Shown here: positions 1 through 8,398 of the stretch, piece by piece | How the letters are laid out: every line of letters starts with the position of its first letter | How positions within the stretch are numbered: the first letter of the stretch is position 1 | NCBI RefSeq assembly: GCF_001017435.1 | Contig: NZ_CP011371.1 | Location: forward strand, 1,922,001-1,986,000 | Direction: 5' to 3' | From: Caldimonas brevitalea | Lineage (GTDB): Bacteria; Pseudomonadota; Gammaproteobacteria; Burkholderiales; Burkholderiaceae_C | DNA: 64,000 bases | Made by a program: the position numbers and the translations under genes | The notes under the pieces: model-generated | What the model saw: the letters and a program-made list of their open reading frames with translations, nothing else | What the model was told of the DNA's origin: nothing | Databases searched by the model: none

Positions 1-1
1 G

Positions 2-262
2 CGTCGACATCCACGCTGGGTCGGCTGGCGCACCGATTGGGCCCACGTCGTCGAATGTCGGGCGATCGAGCATTTGTCGCCTGAATCCATCCCTCGCATC
101 TGGCTGGCACCAGGGCTGCACGCCGTGCGCGTATTAGACCCTCTGCGTTGGCGGGGCGTTATCGACACGGAGCGCGGCGAGCTGACGCGGGTTGCCCAGA
201 ATATCGACGAGGTGTGGCAACGAAGCATCCCTGCCTTCCCCGCCACAACGCTGGGACTATGA
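2..262 (+). CDS. C-terminal end of an unrecognised protein (partial)
   Basis: An open frame enters from the left edge and runs without a stop to TGA at 260-262, giving at least 86 residues. It is rich in Trp and Arg (PRIWLAPGLHAVRVLDPLRW) and ends in TTLGL. I do not recognise the family. A TTG at 74 could serve as a start, but the frame is already open upstream of it, so reading this as the tail of a longer gene is more economical. There is no signal peptide or membrane segment in the visible part. Coding status is fairly likely; function is unknown. Confidence 0.5.
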   Translation, partial: RRHPRWVGWRTDWAHVVECRAIEHLSPESIPRIWLAPGLHAVRVLDPLRWRGVIDTERGELTRVAQNIDEVWQRSIPAFPATTLGL

Positions 263-278
263 ATGCAGGTTTTCCCTA

Positions 279-284
279 TATAAT
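279..284 (+). promoter_or_regulatory. Possible -10 element ahead of the small lipoprotein gene
   Basis: A TATAAT hexamer sits in a locally AT-rich patch (CTATATAATTTTT) within the 175-bp gap between the first gene and the lipoprotein gene at 438. No convincing -35 is found 16-18 bp upstream, so this is a weak call based on the -10 match alone. Confidence 0.3.
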
Positions 285-437
285 TTTTGGTTAGGCATGG
301 AAATGCAGAGGAGCGCACACTAGGTTCAAGGTGTGTGGCATCCGGGTTGCGATCCAAGTCTTCGTTGGGACTCAGCATTCGAGGAGGGGTTCCGACAGAT
401 TACCGGTGATTGGTCGAAACTTTTTGAGGAATAAGGA

Positions 438-680
438 ATGAAAAAGTCGCTTCTGTTGGCTTCCGTGATTGCTGCCCTGGCCCTGGCTGCTTGCGGCAAG
501 AAGGAAGAGCCGGCTCCCGCCGCGGAAACCACTGCTCCGGCACCGGCTACCGATACGGCTACCGCTCCCGCTCCCGCTGACGCTGCGTCCCCGGCTGCTG
601 CGCCGACCGACGCCGCTTCCGCTCCTGCTGACGCTGCTTCCCCGGCTGCCGACGCTGCATCCCCCGCTGCTTCGCAGTGA
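438..680 (+). CDS. Small Ala/Pro-rich lipoprotein
   Basis: 80-residue protein. The N-terminus is a type II signal peptide: MKK, a hydrophobic stretch, then the lipobox LAAC with the acylated Cys at residue 19. The rest has low complexity, made of Ala, Pro, Thr, Ser and Asp, with imperfect copies of DAASPA in the last 35 residues. It is probably exported and membrane-anchored as a disordered tether, but no specific role can be inferred. The start is supported by a purine-rich stretch (GAGGAATAAGG) just upstream. A strong intrinsic terminator follows 19 bp after the stop, so the gene looks monocistronic. Short lipoproteins of this composition are common in Burkholderiales. Confidence 0.8.
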   Translation: MKKSLLLASVIAALALAACGKKEEPAPAAETTAPAPATDTATAPAPADAASPAAAPTDAASAPADAASPAADAASPAASQ

Positions 681-699
681 GCGACGCTTTCGAGCGATG

Positions 700-725
700 A
701 AAAAGCCGCCCTCGGGCGGCTTTTT
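700..725. terminator. Bidirectional intrinsic terminator
   Basis: Inverted repeat GCCGCC/GGCGGC with a four-base loop, flanked by five A on the left and five T on the right. The symmetry lets it end both the lipoprotein gene (plus strand) and the MBL hydrolase operon (minus strand, stop at 787). Confidence 0.9.
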
Positions 726-786
726 CGTTACTGGGATGCCCTTGACGCCAGGGCCGTTTGAATGGCTGCGTCGTGCTCGCGGCGGG

Positions 787-1563
787 TCAGGCGTCCAGCC
801 AGCAGAAGCCGCTGTCGGGACGGGCCACGACGATGTCGTCGCCACGACAGCCGAGGGCGCCGGCCAACGCGGCGGCGGCCCGTTCCGGCGTGTTGTTCTG
901 CTCGCTGAGGTGGGCGGCGACCACGTGCTTCAGGCCGCTGTGGCGGCACTGCCCCAGGATCTCTGCGGCCGTGTGGTTGGCCAAATGGCCGTAGCGGCCC
1001 GCGATGCGGGCCTTCAGAAAGGCCGGGTAGCGCGACTCTTGCAGCAGCGCCGGCTCGTGGTTGCATTCGAGCACCAGCGCGCTGCACTGCTGCAGTTGCG
1101 CCAGCAGGTGCGGCGTGGCACTGCCCGCGTCGGTCAAGATGCCCAGCTTGGCGTCGCCGTCGCTGCAGGTCAGTTGCAAGGGCTCGCGCGCGTCGTGCGG
1201 CACGGTGTACGGCGTCAGGCGCAATGGGCCGATGTCGATGGTGCCGGCGTCGTGTGCGCGGTGCAGCCACGCGCCCAGGTCGGGCTCGCCCAGCGCTTGC
1301 CAGGTGCCGTGGCTCATCCAGATCGGGACGCCGCGGCGGCGCGCCAGGGTGCCGACGCAGCCGACATGATCGCTGTGCTCATGGGTGATGAACACGGCGT
1401 CCAGATCGGCGCAGCTGAGCCCGATGCGCGCCAGCCGGTGTTCCAGCTGCTTCAGTGAAAAGCCGCAATCGATCAGCACCCGCACCGTGGTGCCGCCGGC
1501 ACGCGCCTCCACCAGCGTGGCGTTGCCGGTGCTGCCGCTGCCGAGGCTGCAAAAGCGGATCAT
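787..1563 (-). CDS. MBL-fold metallo-hydrolase (YycJ/WalJ-like)
   Basis: 258 residues. The metallo-beta-lactamase metal-binding motif HEHSDH is at residues 61-66 (His61, His63, Asp65, His66), after an N-terminal SLGSGSTGNA strand-loop typical of the YycJ/WalJ branch. That family contains single-domain, probably nuclease-like phosphodiesterases; the substrate here is unknown. Later metal ligands appear as ECNHE and AAHLSEQN. The protein is cytoplasmic, with no signal peptide. It is the last gene of a minus-strand series, 27 bp after bamC, and ends at a bidirectional terminator. MBL fold is certain; subfamily assignment is good. Confidence 0.88.
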   Translation of the reverse strand: MIRFCSLGSGSTGNATLVEARAGGTTVRVLIDCGFSLKQLEHRLARIGLSCADLDAVFITHEHSDHVGCVGTLARRRGVPIWMSHGTWQALGEPDLGAWLHRAHDAGTIDIGPLRLTPYTVPHDAREPLQLTCSDGDAKLGILTDAGSATPHLLAQLQQCSALVLECNHEPALLQESRYPAFLKARIAGRYGHLANHTAAEILGQCRHSGLKHVVAAHLSEQNNTPERAAAALAGALGCRGDDIVVARPDSGFCWLDA

Positions 1564-1590
1564 CGAGGTCTCGGCGGCGGCAGGGGCGGC

Positions 1591-2742
1591 TTACTTCAGG
1601 TCTTCGGCCAGCAGCTTGAGGATGCGCTCGCCCGTCGCGCCGGCGGCCGGAGCACCTTGTGCGTCGAGCACCGAGACCACGCTGCGCTGCTCGTTCTCGC
1701 CCTTCACCGCGACACGATAGCGGGCCGGCGACTGGTCTTTCGAGTCGCCGCCGAACCAGCGGCTCAACAGGCCGGGTTCGCGCCGGTCCTTGTCGGCCGA
1801 CGCGGCCACGAAGCGGACGAAATAAAGACCCTGGGCGCGGTCGCGATCTTCGACGGTGAAGCCGCTGCGGTCCAGCGACAGACCGACCCGGCGCCAGGCG
1901 CGGTCGAAGCCGTCGTCGAGTTGCACCGCCTGGCCGGTGGGCCCGGTGACCAGTCGCGCGCGGGCCGGCGCCGGCGGAGTGCTCGCCACCTGGGCCTGCG
2001 CCTGTTCAGGCTTGACACCGAGCTTGACCATCAAGCGGCTCAGCATCTGCGCCTCGAGCTCGACGTCGGCCTCGCGCGGCTGCCAGCGGGTCTGGTCCTG
2101 CTGCTGGTTGGCGTAGACCTCGACCATGCCGCGGTGGCTGATGTAGATCTCGCTGCCATTGCCGCTGCGCTCGACACGGGTGCGGAAGCGGTCCAGCTCA
2201 CCGGTCGAGTAGACCGAGTCGAGCACCTTGCCGAGGGTGCGCCGGATGATGTCCTGCGGCAGCTTGGCACGGTTTTCGCCCCAGTCGGTCTCGAGCACGC
2301 CGGTCTGCGGCGAATCGGTCGTGAGGTTGAAGCCGGCTTCCTGCCAGAAGGCCTTCAGCTGCGGCCACAGTTGTTCGGGGGCCTGGTTGCTGACCACCAG
2401 CCAGCGCTGGTTGCCGGCGCGTTCGATGCGCAGGTCGCCCACCGCTGCCGGTGCCACGGGGCCACCGGGCTGCGCGGTGGTGGCCGTGGTGGTCGGCACG
2501 CTGGCCTGGTATTCGGTGGCGCTGACGCTGGGCGCCGGCATCTGGTAGCGCGGGTCGTTGCTCAGCTGCGACAGGTCCGGCGGCACCTCGAGCTTCGCCG
2601 ACTTGGAGCCGCTGGTGCGGTAGTCGACCTTGTCGCCCTCCAGCACGGAATTGACCGAGGAGCAACCGGCGAGGGCACCGACGGCGAGGGCGACGGCGAG
2701 GCGCATCGTGGTCACGACAGGCCGATTCAAGGGCGCATTCAC
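1591..2742 (-). CDS. bamC: Outer membrane assembly lipoprotein BamC
   Basis: 383 residues. BamC is an accessory lipoprotein of the BAM complex that inserts beta-barrel proteins into the outer membrane. The signal peptide ends in the lipobox LAGC, followed by a conserved unstructured segment (DYRTSGSKSAKLEVPPDL) and two helix-grip domains. I chose the GTG at 2742 because GGAG lies 10 bases upstream; the internal ATG at 2706 has no ribosome-binding site, although it would leave a shorter, also plausible signal peptide. It lies 98 bp downstream of dapA, the same dapA-bamC order as in E. coli. Confidence 0.88.
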   Translation of the reverse strand: MNAPLNRPVVTTMRLAVALAVGALAGCSSVNSVLEGDKVDYRTSGSKSAKLEVPPDLSQLSNDPRYQMPAPSVSATEYQASVPTTTATTAQPGGPVAPAAVGDLRIERAGNQRWLVVSNQAPEQLWPQLKAFWQEAGFNLTTDSPQTGVLETDWGENRAKLPQDIIRRTLGKVLDSVYSTGELDRFRTRVERSGNGSEIYISHRGMVEVYANQQQDQTRWQPREADVELEAQMLSRLMVKLGVKPEQAQAQVASTPPAPARARLVTGPTGQAVQLDDGFDRAWRRVGLSLDRSGFTVEDRDRAQGLYFVRFVAASADKDRREPGLLSRWFGGDSKDQSPARYRVAVKGENEQRSVVSVLDAQGAPAAGATGERILKLLAEDLK

Positions 2743-2840
2743 TGAAATAAATCTCCGTTTCGGGTGCTCGGCACGCAAGGGGGCCGGGGCTGCAAGGCCC
2801 GCTGGTGCGGGACTTGCCGGGCGCAGGCCGCAGGGCGTGC

Positions 2841-3722
2841 TCAGATGAGATCCGCTTCGCGCAGCGCTTGTTCCAGCGCAGCGTGATGGGGCGACGACAG
2901 CGGCACCATCGGCAGGCGCAGCGTGGGGCCGGCCTTGCCCATGCGGGCCAGCGCCCATTTGACGGGTATCGGGTTGGGTTCGACGAACAGCAGCTTGTGC
3001 AGCGCCAGCAGGCGCAGATGGATGGCGGCGGCGCGCTTGCCGTCGCCGGCAATGGCGGCGGCGCACAGTTCGTGCATGGCCTTGGGCGCGACGTTGGCCG
3101 TCACGCTGACGTTACCGTGACCGCCGAGCAGCATCAGCGCGACCGCGGTGGGGTCGTCACCGGAATACACCGAGAAGCCCGCCGGCGCCTCCTTGATCAG
3201 CCAGGCGGCACGGTCGAGGTTGCCGGTGGCTTCCTTGATGCCGACGATGTTGGGGATCTGGGCCAGCCGCAGCACCGTGTCGTGCTGCATGTCCGCCACC
3301 GTACGGCCGGGCACGTTGTACAGCACCACCGGCACGTCCACCGCCTCGGCGATGGCCTTGAAATGCTGGTAGATGCCTTCCTGGGTGGGCTTGTTGTAGT
3401 AGGGCACGACTTGCAGCGTGCAGTCGGCCCCCAGCTGCTTCGCGAACTTCGACAGCTCGATGGCTTCGCGCGTCGAATTGGCGCCGGCGCCGGCCATGAT
3501 GGGCACCCGGCCCTTCGCATGTTCGACCGCGACGCGGATCACCTCGGCCTGTTCTTCGACCGTGACGGTCGGCGATTCACCAGTGGTGCCGACCACACCG
3601 ATGCAGTCGGTGCCTTCGGCGATATGCCAGTCGATGAGTTTGCGCAGCGTGTCGAAGTCCACGCTGCCGTCTTCGTGCATCGGGGTCACCAGGGCGACGA
3701 TGCTGCCAACAATCGGGGTCAT
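2841..3722 (-). CDS. dapA: 4-hydroxy-tetrahydrodipicolinate synthase
   Basis: 293 residues, normal length. It condenses pyruvate with aspartate semialdehyde in the first committed step of lysine and meso-diaminopimelate synthesis. The GTTGES motif at residues 45-50, the catalytic Tyr near 135 in VVLYNVPGR, and the Schiff-base Lys near 163 in GIKEATG are all present. It is a cytoplasmic TIM barrel. It lies 27 bp after the methyltransferase gene and is followed by bamC, so it belongs to a minus-strand operon. Confidence 0.97.
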   Translation of the reverse strand: MTPIVGSIVALVTPMHEDGSVDFDTLRKLIDWHIAEGTDCIGVVGTTGESPTVTVEEQAEVIRVAVEHAKGRVPIMAGAGANSTREAIELSKFAKQLGADCTLQVVPYYNKPTQEGIYQHFKAIAEAVDVPVVLYNVPGRTVADMQHDTVLRLAQIPNIVGIKEATGNLDRAAWLIKEAPAGFSVYSGDDPTAVALMLLGGHGNVSVTANVAPKAMHELCAAAIAGDGKRAAAIHLRLLALHKLLFVEPNPIPVKWALARMGKAGPTLRLPMVPLSSPHHAALEQALREADLI

Positions 3723-3749
3723 GGGAGTGTTCCTCAGAATCCGGCGATT

Positions 3750-4331
3750 TTAGCCATGGGCAGGGCCGGGCTCTTGCGTCAGCGGGTAGCGGCCCGCCAG
3801 GCCGCGCTGGTGCTCGCGCACGGCGGTGATACGTTGCACGAAACGCGGCGGTGCGGCGAGGTAGCCGTCTTCATAACCCAGCACCCGCAACGTGTCGCGG
3901 CACACCTCCAGCAACTCGCCCGGGCGTAACAGGAAATCGGGGTTGGCGGGCCGGCCGACGGTTTCGTTGCCGCTGGCAAAGGTTTCGTAGATCAGCAGCC
4001 CGCCCGGCGCGACGCTGTCGAGCAGCGTCGGCAGCAGCGGGCGCCACAGGTAGTGGGTCACCACGACCAGGTCGAACCGGCGGCCCGGCAGCGGCCAGGG
4101 GCCGGCCTCGATGTCGGCCACGACGATCTCGGCGAGTTCGCGCAGCGGCGCCACGGCGTGGGCGTCGCGGTCCACCCCGGTGACGCGGCAGCCGCGCGAT
4201 GCGAACCAGCGGGTGTGGCGGCCCGAACCGCAGGCCACATCCAGCACCGTGGCGCCCGGCGCCACCAGGTGCGACCAGCGCTGCACCCAGGGTGAGGCGG
4301 CCGGGGTGCCGTGCGGGTTGCACGCGGTCAT
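3750..4331 (-). CDS. Class I SAM-dependent methyltransferase (TehB-like)
   Basis: 193 residues. The SAM-binding motif I is clear (VLDVACGSGRHTRWFA, about residues 34-49), followed by the acidic VTGVDRD loop and the FDLVVVTHYLW motif IV region. Its size and the single Rossmann domain resemble TehB/UbiE-type small-molecule methyltransferases. The substrate cannot be inferred. Its position directly upstream of dapA suggests co-transcription rather than a shared pathway. Confidence 0.8.
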   Translation of the reverse strand: MTACNPHGTPAASPWVQRWSHLVAPGATVLDVACGSGRHTRWFASRGCRVTGVDRDAHAVAPLRELAEIVVADIEAGPWPLPGRRFDLVVVTHYLWRPLLPTLLDSVAPGGLLIYETFASGNETVGRPANPDFLLRPGELLEVCRDTLRVLGYEDGYLAAPPRFVQRITAVREHQRGLAGRYPLTQEPGPAHG

Positions 4332-4356
4332 GCTGGCCGCTCCCGGCTGTTCCAGT

Positions 4357-4509
4357 TCAAAAGCAGTTCCACAGCTGGTTGGCCAGTTGCACCATCAGCG
4401 AAGGCTGCAGATACCAGCTGAACACCAGCAGCAGCGCCGCCAGCACGGCCGCCCACGCGAGCGGCCGGCGCCATCGGAACGAGCGGCTGGGGCGGGGCGA
4501 GGTGTGCAT
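4357..4509 (-). CDS. 50-residue single-pass membrane protein
   Basis: A basic N-terminus (RPSRSFRWRRP) precedes one hydrophobic segment (LAWAAVLAALLLVFSWYL) and a short periplasmic tail ending NQLWNCF. The positive-inside rule puts the N-terminus in the cytoplasm. The gene starts 7 bp after the MFS transporter stop and ends 25 bp before the methyltransferase. This tight spacing, together with the sensible topology, is the main evidence that it is real. Function is unknown; it may be an accessory subunit of the transporter, which is inference only. Confidence 0.6.
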   Translation of the reverse strand: MHTSPRPSRSFRWRRPLAWAAVLAALLLVFSWYLQPSLMVQLANQLWNCF

Positions 4510-4516
4510 CGCGATC

Positions 4517-5734
4517 TCAAGCTGCAGCAGGCGCCGGGCGGGCGATGGCGCCTTCGCGCACCGGCAGGTTGACGAGTGCGGCGGCGACGCCCAGCGCCAC
4601 CGCGATCCACCACACCACGTCGTAGCTGCCGGTGGTGTCGTAGAGCTTGCCGCCCAGCCACACGCCCAGGAAGGAGCCCACCTGGTGCGACAGGAACACG
4701 AAACCGCCCAGCATCGACAGGTACTGCACACCGAAGATCTGGGCCACCACGGCATTGGTGGGGGGCACCGTCGACAGCCACAACACGCCCATCACGGCCG
4801 AGAACACGTAGACGCTCATCGGCGTCAGCGGCAGGGCCAGAAAGGTCACGATCGCGACGGAGCGCAACAGATAGATGGCCGACAGGATGTAACGCTTGGG
4901 CAGCCGCTGACCGAGGCTGCCGGCCGCATAGGTGCCGAACACATTGAACAAGCCGATCAGCGCCAGCGCATAGGTGGCCACTTGCGGTGGCAGCCCGTGG
5001 TCGCGCAGGTAGCTGGGCATGTGCACGCCGATGAACACCACCTGGAAGCCGCAGACGAAGTAGCCGGCCATCAGCAGCCGGAAGCTGGGGTAGCTGAAGG
5101 CTTCGCGCACCGCCTGGCCGATGCTCTGGCTCGACGCACTCGTGCCGGCCGCCTTCGGCTCCTTCAGGCCGAACGCGAGCGGCATGATGGCGAGCGCCAG
5201 ACAGCCAAGCACGAACAACGCGTTCTGCCAGCCCAGCCCGCCGATCAGCCAGTTTTCGACCGGTACCATCAGGAACTGGCCGAACGAGCCGGCGGCCGCC
5301 GCCACACCCATCGCCCACGACCGCTTTTCGGGCGCCACGTTGCGCCCGATCACGCCATACACCACCGCGTAGGTGCTGCCGGCCTGCGCCATCCCGAGCA
5401 GCACGCCGGCGCTGCCGGTGAAGGCCAGGCCGGAGGTCGACAGCGCCATCAGCACCAGGCCCAGGGCGTACAGCAGCGAGCCGGCCAGCAGCACCCGAAA
5501 GGCGCCGAAACGGTCGGCCAGCATGCCGGCGAAGGGGCCGGCCAGGCCCCACACCAGGTTTTGCACCGCGATCGCGAAGGCGAAGGTTTCGCGCGTCCAG
5601 CCGCGCTCCATCGTGATCGGCTGCAGCCATAAGCCGAAGCCGTGGCGGATGCCCATCGACAGGGTGACGATCATCGCGCCGCAGATCAGCACCTGGGCCA
5701 TGGAGAGTCGGGGGGCGGTGGCGGGGGTCTTCAT
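4517..5734 (-). CDS. MFS transporter (MCT/OxlT-like)
   Basis: 405 residues with about 12 hydrophobic segments. The N-terminal half carries GIRHGFGLWLQPI and a GMLADRFG motif A-like loop; the C-terminal half has GSLGQRLPKR. The pattern resembles the monocarboxylate/oxalate-formate antiporter branch of the major facilitator superfamily. The start was set at MKTPATAP (5734); a longer open frame reaches 5872 but would add an unlikely Arg-rich leader. It heads the minus-strand series and is divergent from parE. The substrate is unknown. Confidence 0.85.
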   Translation of the reverse strand: MKTPATAPRLSMAQVLICGAMIVTLSMGIRHGFGLWLQPITMERGWTRETFAFAIAVQNLVWGLAGPFAGMLADRFGAFRVLLAGSLLYALGLVLMALSTSGLAFTGSAGVLLGMAQAGSTYAVVYGVIGRNVAPEKRSWAMGVAAAAGSFGQFLMVPVENWLIGGLGWQNALFVLGCLALAIMPLAFGLKEPKAAGTSASSQSIGQAVREAFSYPSFRLLMAGYFVCGFQVVFIGVHMPSYLRDHGLPPQVATYALALIGLFNVFGTYAAGSLGQRLPKRYILSAIYLLRSVAIVTFLALPLTPMSVYVFSAVMGVLWLSTVPPTNAVVAQIFGVQYLSMLGGFVFLSHQVGSFLGVWLGGKLYDTTGSYDVVWWIAVALGVAAALVNLPVREGAIARPAPAAA

Positions 5735-5862
5735 CGTGCGCCAACTGTAACGAATGCCGGGGAAAGTTGCTGCGCGCCGCCCACCGGCGTCCGCTCCCCG
5801 GCGCGCCGGGGCCGCGCCGACCAGGGCTATTCGGCGCCCGGCACGTCCTAGAATGCGCCGCC

Positions 5863-7851
5863 ATGGCGACAAAACCCAGCAGTTCCAAACCCGACGCCGC
5901 CTACGGCGAAGCGTCGATCCGCGTCCTCAAGGGCCTGGAGCCGGTCAAGCAGCGGCCGGGGATGTACACGCGCACCGACAACCCGTTGCACATCGTGCAG
6001 GAAGTGATCGACAACGCGGCCGACGAGGCCCTGGCCGGTTTCGGCAAGCGCATCGCGGTCACGCTGCACACCGACGGCTCGGTCAGCGTGGAAGACGACG
6101 GCCGCGGGATTCCTTTCGGCCTGCACCCGGAAGAAAAGGTGCCGGTGGTCGAGATCGTGTTCACACGGCTGCACGCCGGCGGCAAGTTCGACAAGGGCCG
6201 GGGCGGCGCCTACAGCTTCTCGGGCGGCCTGCACGGGGTTGGCGTGAGTGTCACCAACGCGCTGGCCAAACGGCTCGAAGTGGCGGTCTGGCGCGACGGC
6301 CAGGCGGCCAACCTGACCTTCAGCGGCGGCGACGTGATCGAGCCGCTCAAGAAGCGCAAGGCGGCGGCCGGCGAGCGCAAGAGCGGCACCTCGGTGCGGG
6401 TGTGGCCCGACGCGAAGTATTTCGAGAGCGCCGAGCTGCCCAAGAACGAGCTGGTGCACCTGCTGCGCAGCAAGGCGGTGCTGATGCCCGGCGTCAACGT
6501 CACGCTGACCTACGAAAAGAGCGGCGAGACGCAGACCTGGCTCTACCAGGGCGGCCTGCGCGACTACCTGCTGCAGACGCTGCCGGCCGACCCGGTGATC
6601 TCGCTGTTCGAAGGCGAGCGTTATGCCGAGGATGGCGAGACCGAAAACTTCGCCGAAGGCGAGGGCGCCGCCTGGTGTGTGGCCTTCACCGAAGAAGGCA
6701 CGCCGATGCGCGAGAGCTACGTCAACCTGATTCCGACGGTGGCCGGCGGCACCCACGAGGCCGGGCTGAAGGACGGGTTGTTCGGCGCCATCAAGAGTTT
6801 CATCGAGCTGCATTCGCTGCTGCCCAAGGGCGTCAAGCTGATGCCCGAGGACGTGTTCTCGCGCGCCAACTTCGTGTTGTCCGCCAAGGTGCTCGACCCG
6901 CAGTTCCAGGGCCAGACCAAGGAAAGGCTGAACAGCCGCGACGCGCTGCGGTTGGTGGCGACTTACGTCAAGCCGGGCCTGGAGTTGTGGCTCAACCAGC
7001 ACGTCGACCAGGGCAAGAAGCTGGCCGAGCTGGTGATCAAGCAGGCCCAGGCGCGCCAGCGTGCCGGCCAGAAGGTCGAGAAGAAAAAGGGCTCGGGCGT
7101 CGCCGTGCTGCCCGGCAAGCTGACCGATTGCGAGAGCCGCGACCTGTCGATGAACGAAGTGTTCCTGGTCGAGGGCGACTCGGCCGGCGGCAGCGCCAAG
7201 ATGGGCCGCAACAAGGAGACCCAGGCGGTGCTGCCGCTGCGCGGCAAGGTGCTGAACGCGTGGGAGGTCGAGCGCGATCGGCTGTTCGCCAACAACGAGA
7301 TCCACGACATCGCGGTCGCGATCGGCGTCGACCCGCACGGCCCGAACGACGAGCCCGACCTGAGCGGGCTGCGCTACGGCAAGATCTGCATCCTGAGCGA
7401 TGCCGACGTCGATGGCTCGCACATCCAGGTGCTGCTGCTGACGCTGTTCTTCCGGCACTTCCCCAAGCTGATCGAGCGCGGCAATCTCTATGTGGCGAAG
7501 CCGCCGCTGTTCCGCATCGACGCACCGGCGCGCGGCAAGAAGCCGGCCGCCAAGATCTATGCGCTCGACGAAGGTGAGCTGACCGCCACGCTCGACAAGC
7601 TGCGCAAGGAAGGCTGCCGCGAGGGCGCCTGGAGCATCAGCCGTTTCAAGGGCCTGGGCGAAATGAGCGCCGAGCAGCTGTGGGAGACCACGCTCAACCC
7701 CGACACGCGCCGGTTGCTGCAGGTGGCCTACGGCGCGCTCGACTTCGCCAGCACCCAGACGTCGATCAACAAGCTGATGGGCAAGGGCGAGGCGCAGTCA
7801 CGGCGCGAGCTGATGGAGCTGAACGCCAACACCGTCGAAGTGGACGTGTGA
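5863..7851 (+). CDS. parE: DNA topoisomerase IV subunit B
   Basis: 662 residues. ATPase subunit of topoisomerase IV, which decatenates replicated chromosomes together with ParC. The GHKL ATP-binding motif EVIDNAADEA lies near residue 47, and DDGRGIP and GGLHGVGVSVTNAL follow. The TOPRIM part shows EGDSAGGSAKMGR and ILSDADVDGSHI, the Mg-binding acidic motif. The size and the absence of the roughly 170-residue GyrB insert favour ParE over GyrB, and parC follows downstream. The ATG at 5863 gives the usual MATKPSS-type N-terminus. Confidence 0.97.
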   Translation: MATKPSSSKPDAAYGEASIRVLKGLEPVKQRPGMYTRTDNPLHIVQEVIDNAADEALAGFGKRIAVTLHTDGSVSVEDDGRGIPFGLHPEEKVPVVEIVFTRLHAGGKFDKGRGGAYSFSGGLHGVGVSVTNALAKRLEVAVWRDGQAANLTFSGGDVIEPLKKRKAAAGERKSGTSVRVWPDAKYFESAELPKNELVHLLRSKAVLMPGVNVTLTYEKSGETQTWLYQGGLRDYLLQTLPADPVISLFEGERYAEDGETENFAEGEGAAWCVAFTEEGTPMRESYVNLIPTVAGGTHEAGLKDGLFGAIKSFIELHSLLPKGVKLMPEDVFSRANFVLSAKVLDPQFQGQTKERLNSRDALRLVATYVKPGLELWLNQHVDQGKKLAELVIKQAQARQRAGQKVEKKKGSGVAVLPGKLTDCESRDLSMNEVFLVEGDSAGGSAKMGRNKETQAVLPLRGKVLNAWEVERDRLFANNEIHDIAVAIGVDPHGPNDEPDLSGLRYGKICILSDADVDGSHIQVLLLTLFFRHFPKLIERGNLYVAKPPLFRIDAPARGKKPAAKIYALDEGELTATLDKLRKEGCREGAWSISRFKGLGEMSAEQLWETTLNPDTRRLLQVAYGALDFASTQTSINKLMGKGEAQSRRELMELNANTVEVDV

Positions 7852-7852
7852 C

Positions 7853-8383
7853 GTGATCGGCAACGCCCGCGTCCGTTTGCGGCCGACCCTGGTGGACGAC
7901 CTCGATTTCGTCATCAGCGTCGAGACCGACCCCGACAACCTGCCGTCCATCACGCCGTGGGAGCGCCCGCAGCACGAGGCGGCGGTGCGCTTCCCCGACT
8001 TCCGGCACTTCATTGTCGAGGCCGGCGACCGGCTCACCCCGGTCGGCTTCGTGATCCTGGTCGGTTGCCGCAACCGCCACAAGTCGATCGAGTTGAAGCG
8101 CATGGTGATCCAGGCCAAGGGTCAGGGCCTGGGGCGCGCCTGTTTGCGGCTGCTCAAGAAGACCGCCTTCGAAGACCTGGGCGCGCACCGCTTCTGGCTC
8201 GACGTGAAATTGCACAACACCCGCGCCAAGGCGCTTTACGACAGCGAAGGTTTTGTCGAGGAAGGGCGGCTGCGCGAATGTGTGCGCACCGAGGCCGGCT
8301 ATGAATCGCTGGTGGTGATGTCGGTGCTGCAGGATGAATACGAGGCCCGTTGCGAGGCGGGCCTGGAAGCCGCCGCCGGATAA
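7853..8383 (+). CDS. GNAT family N-acetyltransferase
   Basis: 176 residues of RimJ/RimL type: an RLRPTLVDDLDFV opening, the acetyl-CoA loop in QAKGQGLGRACLRLL (about residues 86-100) and the LDVKLHNTRAKALYDSEGF C-terminal motif. It probably acetylates an amine on a protein N-terminus or small molecule; the acceptor is unknown. The GTG start lies one base after the parE stop and the gene ends 15 bp before parC, so it is embedded in the topoisomerase IV operon and probably translationally coupled to parE. Confidence 0.87.
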   Translation: MIGNARVRLRPTLVDDLDFVISVETDPDNLPSITPWERPQHEAAVRFPDFRHFIVEAGDRLTPVGFVILVGCRNRHKSIELKRMVIQAKGQGLGRACLRLLKKTAFEDLGAHRFWLDVKLHNTRAKALYDSEGFVEEGRLRECVRTEAGYESLVVMSVLQDEYEARCEAGLEAAAG

Positions 8384-8398
8384 CAGACACAAGACACG

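Noticed and set aside
5848..7458. 536-codon minus-strand ORF opposite parE
   Set aside because: Shadow of parE, whose GHKL and TOPRIM motifs are intact.
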